From Salisapilia sapeloensis (taxonomy: Eukaryota; Oomycota; Peronosporomycetes; Peronosporales; Salisapiliaceae), in assembly GCA_023334545.1 (NCBI GenBank), contig JAADVB010000008.1, positions 62,001-126,000 of the forward strand: 64,000 bases of DNA, read 5' to 3'. The notes under the pieces were generated by a model, which was not told where the DNA came from, ran no database searches, and saw only the letters and a list, made by a program, of their open reading frames with translations. Below, in pieces: positions 22,184 to 33,400 of this stretch. How positions within the stretch are numbered: position 1 is the stretch's first letter; each line of letters begins with the position of its first letter. The translations under genes and the position numbers were made by a program.

Positions 22184-25100
22184 TTACTGGAGACCCATGC
22201 CCCATCCAAGTTTCTGTCTCTTTTCCTTGCGTTCATTTTCTTCTTCCACGTCAAACCTTACCGATGCAGGCCGAGTCGGACGCAGCGCAGCAGGCAGAGG
22301 TGGCGCTTCCTCCATCTCCACATCGTTCTTCGCACGTGAATTCGCTTCCGTATTCTCCCTCGTCGTATCACTATCGGACGATTTATCCTTTTCTTTCTTT
22401 CTTTCCTCCCCTCTCTTCCCTCGATGTTTCTCAAGAGCTAAGAAGCGTTTGCGCTGGTCGTGGAACGTATCGTCCAAGGTCGAAAAGTCTACTTGATCTA
22501 CATGCGCAAAGAACGGAAGCTCTAGTAGTTTCTTGACGCTCAGACGTTTCATCGGATCCAACTGCAGCATGTGCTCAATCAAGTCTCTCGCATCTTGTGG
22601 TAACGTCGACTTGTCATGCCTGTCGCGATGCTCATCCAAAGCTTTATGCAGGCGAGGCTTGTATTCTTGCTTAGGTTTACTACGTCCGTATCGAGGGAAT
22701 TTCATACCGTCAGGCCACACGGTCTTGGGGCTACCACACAACCGGAAGATGCGATCCAATTGGGACTTGGCATCTGATCCACGCATCCAGCTCGTCGAGT
22801 CCGTTAGTAGTTGAAGCGTAAGACATCCGAGTGCCCAGACATCTCCTCTCCATGTGAAATTCATTTCTCCTAACAGCACTTCTGGAGACGTGAAGTGCAC
22901 CCAAGCTCCGGCACTCATCTCTCGTCGTTCATTCTCACTTAGAGTATAGCTCTGCAGCTCCTTTTTATCTTTGCTCGCCACACTTACTCGACGCATGGTA
23001 TGGTATCCACTTAGCTTTGCACCGTGTTTCATGAGGAAGACGTTCGTAGGTGCGACATATCGATGGACGATACTCTGGTCATGCAAGACGTTGAGTGCCT
23101 GGAAGACATCGTACAGCACCTTTTTCTTCTGTGCCATATTCACCGTCACTTTGCTTTCGATTAGAGAAGAGTACATGTGTAGAGGTTGTTCTAGCGCCAT
23201 GTAATGTGCCTTACGATCTAGTATACTTTCGTTTTCTGCTGCTGCTGTATCATCTATGGATGGGAAGATGATACCGACTGGACTTGGAAAGTGTTCAGAC
23301 GAGATAGAGGAGAGTGTGAGTGCTGAACTAAGCTCTCTTAACGCATCAACGGAGAAACCTTTTTCATCTACACCGGAGTGAATGCCAGTCTCTCGATACG
23401 GCCATGGCTGTAACCAGACTGATTTCCCAGCGATATCCATCGATAAGGTCTTATCGATGGACCCAATAAAGTTTTTCTTCTTTAGCTGCATCAAGTTCGT
23501 CACTTGGTCAGCACAAATCTTATCACTACCATCGTTGATATGCATCACATCCATGGCGTTTGGTGTTATTTGCCTGTCAATTGTTGAAAAGGAAGTAGAT
23601 GCACGTAAGAATGCATCTAAAGTGAACGGTGTGTGTGACTTGTAGCCTTCTCCCTTCGTCCATTGCGATAGCAAGGATGAAATACGTTCGTGAATATCTC
23701 CTTTCGGTCCATCAACAGCAAACTGGTCAACGTCAAACTCTTCCAACGTCTCACCATCCTTCTTCTTCATCTCCTGTCGTCGATACCGATCTGCTGCATC
23801 TTGACAGAGTGCTACGCAACACTTGTGGAGCTCCATCTGACCTGAGGCTAAGACTGGCAAATAGACAGGTATACTATCGTCCTTTGTCCCATCCAACGCG
23901 ACGTGAGCGGCTGCACTCACGTAGACGATAGCGAGGACGACACAAGGTATTGTCGCATGCTGCCACACTGGAAGCGCAAAAGCTTCCGAGAGCAGATGCT
24001 TTGCTTCCTTTTGTACTTCGACAGGTGGGAGTGTCGATGGGAACATCGAGTTAAGCAGATCTTCCGGTACGATCCGCCGTCGATGCTTGTCTGACACGAG
24101 AACATCTAGTAAGATGTACGGGTCATGCGTTCGAAAGTCAAAATGCAATCCTTCGAGGATATGACGTTCTTGCTTGAGAATTTGCTTTTGGAAATGCGCT
24201 AGTTCCTTCGAGTCGGACGCAATGTCGACGTTATGCTTTCGCTTGTAAGCTTGTTGCACGAGTGCATTGAACTGAAAACGACGACTATGAGCTTTCAATT
24301 GCATGTGCAAGAGACTTATACCTGTGATCTCCACTTCATTCACGTTCATCGGACGAACAGACAGGAAGCGATGGAAGGCCAGGATGGCACTCGTCGCGTC
24401 TTCTCTCGCGAGACGCAAGGCTTTCGCGACGTGGAGAACCGTACGCACCGTCTGTGATCGCATCCGAGCTTCTAGTTTGATCGAAACGCCGCTCGTCCGT
24501 CGTCTCTCTTCCCACTCTTCCTCCGATACGATCCAATCGAGCGGTCGACCGTAGCCATAAGGTCGAATGACGACCTTGTCTTCCACAAATTCACTCTGTC
24601 TCGACTCGTACAATTGCTTTTCCATTCGTTTCTGTGCCGCCAATCGCTTCGTGGTTTCAAACTTTTGAATACCTGCAGAAGCGACGCAAAAGACACGCAA
24701 GAGACCATCGAGAAGAGGTCGGTTATGTAGTTTACCACGAAAGCGAGACAAGTACTTGTCATCTATAAACTCTACGAGTGCCCACCCTTGTCCGTCGTCA
24801 AAGGAAAAATAGTCCAAGTGTTTTACTGGATGGATGACACTCTCATCGTTCTTCCGCTTGAGCTGTGCTTCGATACTTTTCGAAGGACGATGACGGATCG
24901 TAAAGAGTTCTCGAAGCATATCTTCATCACATTTCGCCGGAATGTGTTTAATCATGAGTTTCGTCGCTTTTTCACCATGTTCGTCGTAGAGAGAAAAGGA
25001 TGGCGACGGGAGGGATGGAGATGGTGTGGCAGATGATGTCGAAACAGGGGTTTCGGTCGGTGAAGACTGCATGGTGGAGGTTGAGACGATCGGGACTTGT

Positions 25101-26375
25101 TTCTTCGGAATGGAAAACACTTGCTTTTGGATCTCATCCTTGGATAGACCCTCGAACGAGACGTAAATGTTCCATTCAGACGCAGACAGATCGATCCATC
25201 GTCGATTCGATCGACTTTCCATGTCCACGTCGTCTAGAGGAGATTCTTCTCCCGACAAATCGTCTTCCAACTCGATCTGGTGCTTCCCACTTGCTGCATC
25301 ATACTTTCGCACATTCCCACTGCGATACATGGCTTCTCCTGGCATAGGTTCATACACTCGAATGCGTCTACCAACGATCTTCTCTGCTGTCTCATCCACG
25401 AGTGCATCTCGATAAAACCCTTTCTGCGCCTCATTCTCGACCGTATCTCCTTCCGTACCAATGATCCCTTTGCATTTACTTGTACCACAAAAGCATTTAA
25501 TCTGACGTGACCCGAGTGCTTTCCATTGATAGTCAAACGTAATTTCTTCATTCGGACCGATGGGACGTAAGGCAAAGACACCGATGCGTGTATCGTTACC
25601 GACTGTCCACTTCTCCGTCGTGCAGTTTGGATCACAACTATGGTTTACGAATCGTGTTAAACTACCCTTGTTCCGCGCGTCAATGTAGATCCCAGGCTCG
25701 AGCATGAGGTAGTAAAAGTTTAGTTCATGACGAGGAACGGTGCTAAGCCGTCGCTTAAGCTCCTTCTGATCAATTATCTCGCCTACATACTCGCCCACGA
25801 TACTTGCTTTCGAGATCGAGTCTAGCGTACGCACACCAAATCCCTTCTTTTCCGTCTACATGGCACGAGTTAGACTATGTTTTCCTAAAGGACAAAGATA
25901 CACTAGCCTGACGACAATACGACATCATTCATATACAACGAAGAAGAAATAGTACAAGTACCTTGAAAGCTTCTAGTTGAGGAAACTTTTCCGGGTGCTG
26001 GAGTCGTTGGTTCTTACAAAATGGACCTGCATCACAGTTCGGTGGACACTCTACGTACGTTGCGAAATTGAGGCACGAGACGTCGTTGCAGCGATCCGTG
26101 TCAGTGTCGTCTTCGTCTGGTCGGTCACAATAGCACTTGGCGCCGAGTTCGTCGCCAGATTCATCATCTTTCCCAAAGCCATCGTCATCTGCGTCCCGTA
26201 CTCGACGACGGACGTCCGATCGAGTCAAACGGTCGAGCGGATACTCGTTCCGTTCAATTAAACGTACGTGGCGAAAGGCTTCCAATGTTTCTGCACTGAC
26301 GCTCTCGTTGACCTCGACGTTGTCACTCTTACGGACATTAGCATCAGGAGGACTATGTGTGTGGCTTGAGAGCAT
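22184..26375 (-). CDS. SETD2-type methyltransferase fused to Tudor-like, RRM-like, cyclin and CDK-like pseudokinase domains
   Basis: Two exons, 26375-25962 and 25855-22184, are joined by a 106-nt phase-0 intron and give 1361 residues. AWS (~81-130): CYCDRP, CLNFATYVECPPNCDAGPFC. SET (~139-250): TEKKGFGVRTL, VGEYVGEI, RFVNHSCDPNC (209-216), ITFDYQW. Post-SET: KCFCGTSKCKG. Together these are the H3K36-methyltransferase layout of SETD2/ASH1-like enzymes. Next is a Tudor-like strand set (~295-337: VGRRIRVYEPMPGEAMYRSG). An RRM-like fold follows (~433-540: KLMIKHIPAKCDEDMLRELF, GWALVEF). A cyclin K/T-like double fold is at ~610-795 (AFHRFLSV, ERHILEGLHFDFRTHDPYIL). A CDK-like domain is at ~920-1255 (FSVDALREL, SPEVLLGE, GDVWALGCL, MLQLDPMKRLSVKKLL). 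Catalytic kinase residues are lost. The frame is open throughout exon 2, so the fusion is not an annotation join. Confidence 0.88.
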
Positions 26376-26678
26376 CGTTGTGGTGGACGAAAGGATAGGA
26401 TGGACGCACGAAAGGCTAGCTCAGACTGGGAGGACGTCAAGCTGGAGTATTCCAGTTGTATTGTGGCGCGACTCCAGTCGAGTATATTTCTAGCCGCAAT
26501 TGGAAAAGTATGTGCAAATAAAGCACACAAAGAATTGGTTGTTTATGGTGGGTTGCCGTTAACTCGGCAGCTGTCGAGTTTGAAAATTACGTTAAAGTGG
26601 CTATAAATGGAATAAATGGTGGAGTAAGGATAGTTTGATATGTTGGCATCGAGATTTCTCTACCTCTATCGCTATCTC

Positions 26679-28640
26679 CTATGCGCCATACTTGAATTGG
26701 AAAGTGAAATCGACACCTAGAGGATGCATAGAAAACTTACTACGAAAGGAATTTATGTCAGGTCATGCAAACGTACCAAAGTGGACAAGTGTGTACTGTA
26801 AGACGTAAATGACCCAGACGAGAAGGCGACCTTGTACTTCCTCTGCCTGGTTCTCCAACACAAAAGATAAGAGGTAGATGGGAGAGTACCCAAACATGGG
26901 CTTTAAAGTCCAATGTAAAAGCAAGAAGGGAAGCGCTCCTAGGATGGCGTAGATGGTAATGTTGAAGTTTGTCCACCATAGTTGCTGCACGTCCATTTGC
27001 TCAAAGCGAGGGTAGTAGACAGCATTTGGAAGGGTGTAGAGGATGTTTGTATAAACAAGGTAGAGAAGTGGAATGATGCACTCGACGTACTCTACCAGGA
27101 CAAGGTATTCTGTCTGAAACAGAAGCTGAAGTGTATCTTCCACCAATTCCGTTTGCACATCGGTAACTTCAGTTTTACCACGTCTCTGAACAACAGATTC
27201 ACTTTGACCGTCAATGTGAGTGTTTGTTTGTGTCCTTTGATCTCTATTGGTGCTACGAGAACTTGGCTTAGTATCGCTGTCCCTTTTAATGCTCTTCTCG
27301 TTTGTAGACGTCTCAGACCGATCAATGTTTGTATCTTTACGATTCCAGACCCGATCTGATTCTGAAGCAGAGTTCGTGCATGAAGCAAGTTCTGATGGAA
27401 ACAGTTTTACAGAGCTTGGCTTTGAGAGGTCTTCATGGGTAGATGAACCAAACGATGGACGCACACGCTTGATATCTGACAGGACGCGAATCTTCGAGCC
27501 TGCTATAGCTTTCTTCACAAAGCTTTTGGTTTGTGCTATTATAGTGATTTCCGCTAGCAGTGTCGAAGCCTTTCTGGATGTGTTACCACAAAATACAGTT
27601 TGTTGAATGGTAAGTGCCTTCAGACGAAGTTGGTAGACGGCAAAGATTGATAGAGTCGCATCCGAGCATATCATGCCGATTGTCGCCATGGTACTCGACG
27701 CCCTATCTAGACAGGTCGCGACGAAGAGGGCATTAAAGATCTAAGACCGAAGAATTGAAGTAAGAGAGCAATGTAATACACAAAGGTATAACGTACAGCT
27801 TACCTCGACACTGAAGACAATGAGTTCTGGTAGTGAATCTTCAACGTACGAACCAGCAAGGGCAATGATATTCTTCATCAGGACTTTTATAAGAGGTAGT
27901 AGTCCGACCAAATAGATTTGGTTTTCAGGAGATGCTTGTTCGAAAACAGCTCCGAATGATGAATAGATGATAATAAGACTACCTTGTATTGCAATAACAA
28001 GATATTGCTTGTGAATAGCTTGACGTAAAGATGGTGTCGACACAATCCTGCGAAAACCCACCATGGCAGCAAAGTACACGGCGACGAAGAAGCAGTAAGG
28101 CCCTGCAAGCAGAACGACACCAAAAGGGACAGGAAAGCGCCACACAATTGCAATTACCATATACACTGCAACGTAGCTCAACCCTGTCAATACGGCCATC
28201 ACTGCTTTTCCTTCAAAAGATATGTCGCAATCCGGCAGTAGTGGAGGAATCTGTAAAGCTACCCCGAAAGAAGTTGGAAATGCGATCCAGAACGCTCGCA
28301 TCCAAAATGCCCAGTTTCCATTCCAGTCATCATTTGGATGCTGCAACTGTAAAAATTCGATGCCTAGTACACAGACCAAAGCCGGTAGTGGTGTCAAAAG
28401 GCAAGCGATAACAATCTTTAACCGAGAAGTTGTTTTGCTGTACGTTATAGTTTCTTCCAGCCTTGCAAGGGAAACAGTACCACGCGTACTAATTTCCACT
28501 CGTTCCCAAGTTTGATACACGAGCGTTGCCATGTCCAAGACGAACGTGTACACTGATCGCTTCTTCCTCGGCATAACAACTGGCTTGAGGTCATTTTCGC
28601 TCGGAATAACAACATTCTTTTTTAATACCTTCGTTGTCAT
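26679..28640 (-). CDS. Multi-pass membrane protein of an oomycete family
   Basis: Exons 28640-27804, 27740-26777 and 26716-26679 (introns 63 and 60 nt, phases 0 and 1) give 612 residues. If the last intron is not removed, the frame stops at 26763. Residues ~75-280 hold about six hydrophobic segments (for example LKIVIACLLTPLPALVCVLG, AVMAVLTGLSYVAVYMVIAI). The join restores LIVFSVEIFNALFVATC, a motif I associate with a large oomycete membrane-protein family. A ~130-residue Ser/Thr/Arg-rich hydrophilic loop follows. The C-terminal part has further membrane spans (VEYVECIIPLLYLVYTNILY, ITIYAILGALPFLLLHW) and ends DFTFQFKYGA. Function is unknown; topology suggests a transporter or receptor, without support. 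The N-terminus is basic and cytosolic in style. Confidence 0.72.
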
Positions 28641-28937
28641 GGGAATCGATTAAAGAACTATCGGGGCTAGCTCTATCAGTACTTATTGCTTGCCACCTCC
28701 GAGAAGAGATTTGATCAGTTGACTTTGGACAGGTCAAAGATCTATTTATGCCTACGAACTCGGCGTTCTTTCACGATGAAGCTCAACGGATCGTTACGCG
28801 TTTATTATCGATTTCGTCATCATTTATCAAGAATGCATCTAGGTCTCATTTCTCCTTATGACTTGGAGGTAATTGAGTTGCAATGTGTACTAGCTTTAAA
28901 TGAAAGCATATATAGTAATGCAATGCTAGTAGATGTA

Positions 28938-30373
28938 TTAAAGATGTTTAGGCTCATCTTGACGACTACTTTGGTTAGCCACGAGCTTTGTCTCTCTCTT
29001 CTGTATGCTCTTCTCCTTGGTATACTGTCGGACTAGCAACGGCACATCCTTTCGCATACGGGCTTCCAACTCCCACGTATCATCATGTAAGTCATACCCA
29101 AGCCACCGAACTCTTAGTTGCTTTTTCTGGTTTCTATATCGCTCTCCAACGATCTTTTCGACTTGGTATCCCTCACTAAGATCTTCACTCCTTCCTTCGG
29201 CACAATCCCAAACGTACGGTCTGGTAAGTCCAATTACTTGATGCGGTTGCTTTATATCGCGACGAGACGCAGTCGACTCCTTCCCAATTATATACCGGAT
29301 AGCAGACTTAATGGCCACTGGTGCGTCTTTCATCGTCATCCATTTACTGGTTTTCTTTGTCGTATCGAGATTTTCAACGAGATACTCATATGGTCGCTTT
29401 TGGCCTGTCACTCGAGACACTAAGCGCCTTTCATATATCCGGATACGTTTCCATGTTTGAGGATCTTCCAAGTCACTTGCCTTGCGCTTTTGGTTTGAAC
29501 GCTTCGTCGTCGTTGGGTCAACGGAAGAAGTAGATGGGATACCATCACTGGCATTTCTATCGTTGGATACATCTGATGATGGCTGCTGTAAGGTTCTTGC
29601 AGATGATGAGTCGTGTGTTCTTGCTGGAACTGTGGAGGATGTTGGATTGGAATTTTGCTGCACTTGTTGGTGGTGTGTAGCATAGTGGGAGAGATAAGAA
29701 AAGATAGATGAAAACGCGAGGTAAAGATCGTGTAAGGTTCTTGGAGAGACGTCAGCTTGATGCGTTGCAACCTCCGACTGCAAGTACATTTGGAGGAAAA
29801 TATCTCGCCAGACGATTGGGAGCTGTTCCGTGGTTATTTTACACTCAAGCGCTTCCTCCAAATTGTTCACCTTCTGAAGTAACCAGGAAGTTTTGATGTT
29901 TTTCTTCCAACCTTCTGCATCACTTGTTGCATTTGTTGATGGCAAGGCTGAATAATCATTCTCCTGTTGCTGCAGAGAAGCTGTATAAACTGGTATATTG
30001 CTGTCATGTCTGTTTTCTTCACTTGAACGAGGTAAAGCGGTAGAAGAAGTCTTATTGACGTCTTCCGTGATGAATTTATCTAGTCTTGATGTGAGGTAAT
30101 TAAGGTGATACACATTTAATTTTGCCTTTTGAAGAGCTTCGAGCGTTGTAATGAGAGACAACGAAAGCTTGTCTGCCGACGTGTCTTCTAACAGGAAAAG
30201 ATTGGCCTGTTCGCATGACTTAATCGCATCGTCGATATGTTCCCCTAGTGTCAAGTATGGTTCTGTACTGTGTTTATATTCGTCACATGAGGTGGCTAGA
30301 AGAATGGTATGCAGGTTATAAAGAATCCTTACAAGAGTGTCTTCCACTGCTTTAGATTATCAATATTGGACAT
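28938..30373 (-). CDS. Chromodomain protein
   Basis: Exon 1 (30373-30333) and exon 2 (30267-28938) are joined by a 65-nt intron (30268-30332, phase 2). They give 456 residues starting MSNIDNLKQWKTLFTEPYLT. The long frame alone has no ATG near its beginning, so the splice decides the start. Residues ~1-230 are helical and unfamiliar. Residues ~230-290 are Ser/Thr/Gln-rich, with a basic NQKRKAS patch after them. A chromodomain sits near 380-430 (GYQVEKIVGERYRNQKKQLR, VRWLGYDLHDDTWELEARM), with the usual aromatic positions (Y, W, and Y/W after WLGY). This class of chromodomain is also found at the ends of Ty3/gypsy integrases. The protein has no integrase or reverse transcriptase, so it may be a chromatin reader or a domesticated fragment. 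Confidence 0.75.
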
Positions 30374-32491
30374 GATCGAATGCGTCATGGGATGGGCTTA
30401 TCTGGCACCAATCGAAAGGAAAAGTTGGAAATGATAGTTGAAGTAGATTTTCGTCCCTTTTGTGTACCCGTCGCTTGGCGTCGTGGAGTTTTGGTCATAT
30501 CGATCGAATATCTGCAGAGTAAGAAAGTGAATGAAGTGAGTTTATGCATGAGAGTATTGCGCATGGATAGCAGCGTCCTACAAGATTGTAGCGTTGAGCA
30601 CGAAGTCGTGGAGTTTGGAAATGTAGAAAGTATGCAAGAAGATGAAACGACTTTTAAACGCATCTTTGCTATCCCTTTGGCTGCAAGAGGTAGAAGCTTT
30701 CAAAATGGTTTCCCTAGATCTTTACTAAATGGGACTTGATAGAAATAACCTGTCTCATTTGCGCGTGCTTTGACTTTAGCCTCAAGCAAGCTCCGATACA
30801 CGACCATCTGCTCAAATTTATTCAGTGCAAGTGAACTTTGGGCAAGGTCGAGTCTTTCGCCACTTAGCCAATATATTCTGAGATGCCTTCTTTAAGTTCT
30901 TTATTGTAGAATGGTTAAATGGTAATGGAGCACTGCGTGTATGTTATGTTGTTCGCAACTTCCACATTGCTGTCTGTCACCTACTCGCAAGAATGCTATG
31001 GCTCTTTGGTCCAGCTAAGTCACCGGAAAAGACCTTGGGACAGATTGTCCAATGTTTAATGGTGTTCGACATGCGAAAGCTTATTTTTAGCGAGTGTCTT
31101 TTGTGCATATTCATGGTTTATGCTAATGACGTTATGATATAGATCTTGCTTTGAATACGAAGTCTGGAGTACAGATATATAGCTCTCGATTACGCCAACC
31201 TTATGTCTTCTAAATCTTTCTGGAACATACATTTTAGGTAGTTTTATACCATGCTTCGCTACGATGGATACGAGATTGTGGGAATGTCAAATACACAGCT
31301 TTTCGATCTACTCATATTGAAGTTCGGTTGAAGTGTGGATCGATGCAAATGTTCAACCTTTCGAGCAATGACTCAAGCGTTCGTCACCGTGAAAGTCGTT
31401 GAGACAGGTCATACTATCCTTTCTCTATCTTCTTTCGTAATCAGGGAAGCATAACTATGAGTCTGACACTATACCTTGTAGAAATACTTCAATCAGCAGA
31501 GTAGCATCAAACGAGTGCAGAAATTTTAAAGATTTAAAGGCTGTGTCTTCTGCCCAATTATACACTTATACAATTTAATACTTGTAAGATATTATCCAGG
31601 GCCGATGCGAGTTGTCTTTTGAGTGTATTGCTATGACAGACAGATTTGGCTCGTATCGTTATCGGCAAATGCTTGCTTTGTTCATCGATGAAAAGATAAC
31701 ACTTCACTAGACTTTCATCATTCATGTCCAACTTGCTGTTGAGTACCACTCACCGATAGCAATATCTACTGTCGGGATCGCATGGGTTTACGGTAACTCT
31801 GGACAAAGTTATGCGTGAAAACATAAAGCTGAAAGTAAGTCGTGTTTGGTGCTTTTATACACGCTGCAACAAGAGCGATAGTCCAACCGATCGAAAATTT
31901 ATGATATGTTAAAATGTTTGATAATGAGAAACTAAAAGTTCCAAGTAATAACACTGTACTTATCGAGGCATGAGGCAGCATCTAAAGTCTAGTCAAAGAT
32001 TTCACTCTAAAACAAAAGGTGGTGTATACAGATGTAGATGCAAGATGAGCTTCTCGATATCATTCTGTACGACGTCACCTCTCGGTATTCTATTTGACCA
32101 GCTGACTATCTTAATGCTTCATGCATTTGAATTAGCATAAATCCCAACGACCACTAGTAATTTTCTTTTGTCGTTTTAATCTTCGAGGTATGTCGTTGAC
32201 TACACAAATACTTTAGATGATATAAATTATCTCTTCGATCTAATCGTGTGCAACTAGAATGACTTTTACAGTACGGGAGATGCTGTATGTCAACAGGATC
32301 ATAAGTTTCTTTGCTTATCTTCTTTACAATCGTTTACAATCATTTACAATCTATCCCTACCAAAACGAGATCCTCTAGCACTCCTTCCACTTGTGTACAA
32401 GCTCAGAATAAAGAAGACATAGTACCGAACATCCTTGCTGTATTTCACCATGTGGGAAGTATGCGATACGAGAAAGCTATATCTCAAAAGT
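30374..32491. other. Gene-poor spacer with weak open frames
   Basis: About 2.1 kb. A plus-strand frame at 30380-30739 (119 codons, starting MRHGMGLSGTNRKEKLEMIV) has a somewhat protein-like middle part (CVPVAWRRGVLVISIEYL) but no recognisable domain. Minus-strand frames at 31766-31981 (one hydrophobic segment) and 31558-31749 could be eroded exons of one gene, but I found no splice pair that keeps phase. The rest is AT-rich with no repeat or RNA gene seen. Confidence 0.4.
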
Positions 32492-33400
32492 CTATGCGTC
32501 CTCAGCGGAATGCTCACTCCGTTCATTTTGCTCCCGTTCTCTCAGTATTTCTTTGTAGTGCGCATTACAATAATCTTTCGTACGTTTGTGTGCCTGCGTG
32601 GGGCATCCATCGACAATACAACGCTTTCCGCCTCCATGCGACCAACAATGCGCATTCGAAACGGCGATTTTATAGCAACCATCTTCCTTACACTTCGTGC
32701 CTCCTCCATGGCTCCAACAGAAACCACGAGACTTGGCTAGATTAACACACCCAGCTTGCTTACATATCACTCTGCCACCATGAGCAAAGCATTTTCCAAA
32801 TTTTTTTACGCGAGTTCGACAACCAGGTACCTCACATCTTTTCCCGCCTCCATGTTCCACGCATACTCCTTTGTCGACAATGTATTTACCACAGCCTTCG
32901 ACTTTACAAACACGGTTGCGAGGGCGAGACGATCCACTTCTGCTTCCAGTTGCTACTGGATGTGATATTTTGGGGCTTACTGCTTGATTCTGGTCCTCTG
33001 TTGATAAAAAGGAAGCAATTTGCTCGGAAAAGGATGGCTGAAGTGGCACATTACTATCAGCATTATGGAAGAATGCCATGTTGGAAGGTGGAGGCTCGGC
33101 ATTGTTGGATTCGTAGGTTCGGTTATCGCCGAGGATGAAATTTAAGGAGCTTTTGGAAGGCGTCATCGAACCACGCGTTGCTAGCTGATCATTGTAAACG
33201 ACTTCAGTTACTTCAGGCTTGGCTTGTGTTTCAATAAAGCGTGGACCATCCTTGTTATCTTCGTCTCGTGTAGTAAATTTGGACTCTTGCTCGAGGTCTG
33301 AGTCACTCTCAGCAGCGTTCTCATCAGGCTGGTTCCTTTCGGTGGTCGAACTTTCTTTTGAAGGCGCACGTTTTGAGTCCGGATCGGATGATGCAAACAT
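32492..33400 (-). CDS. Cys/His-repeat (WRKY19-like zinc finger) protein
   Basis: ATG 33400 gives 302 residues, but the frame stays open upstream to about 33519 with protein-like text (RLLQEINTLYVPASSTEAK). An upstream exon is therefore possible. The first ~170 residues are acidic, Ser/Glu/Asp-rich and disordered. The C-terminal half has about five tandem units of ~25 residues, each with a C-x(4-5)-C...C-x(2)-H pattern: VCKVEGCGKYIVDKGVCVEH, RCEVPGCRTRVKKFGKCFAH, CKQAGCVNLAKSRGFCWSH, CKEDGCYKIAVSNAHCWSH, CIVDGCPTQAHKRTKDYCNA. 'HGGG' links the units. These repeats are annotated as 'WRKY19-like zinc finger' in oomycetes and some plants. They lack the WRKYGQK sequence itself. A nuclear regulatory role is plausible but unproved. 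Confidence 0.78.
   Translation of the reverse strand: MFASSDPDSKRAPSKESSTTERNQPDENAAESDSDLEQESKFTTRDEDNKDGPRFIETQAKPEVTEVVYNDQLATRGSMTPSKSSLNFILGDNRTYESNNAEPPPSNMAFFHNADSNVPLQPSFSEQIASFLSTEDQNQAVSPKISHPVATGSRSGSSRPRNRVCKVEGCGKYIVDKGVCVEHGGGKRCEVPGCRTRVKKFGKCFAHGGRVICKQAGCVNLAKSRGFCWSHGGGTKCKEDGCYKIAVSNAHCWSHGGGKRCIVDGCPTQAHKRTKDYCNAHYKEILREREQNERSEHSAEDA

Noticed and set aside
26400-26606. Small plus-strand frame upstream of the SET fusion gene
   Set aside because: It lies in the promoter region, has no domain and overlaps only the upstream spacer; nothing supports translation.
31558-31981. Two minus-strand frames as a two-exon membrane-protein gene
   Set aside because: No GT-AG pair between them keeps the reading phase, and a TGA lies directly before the second frame.
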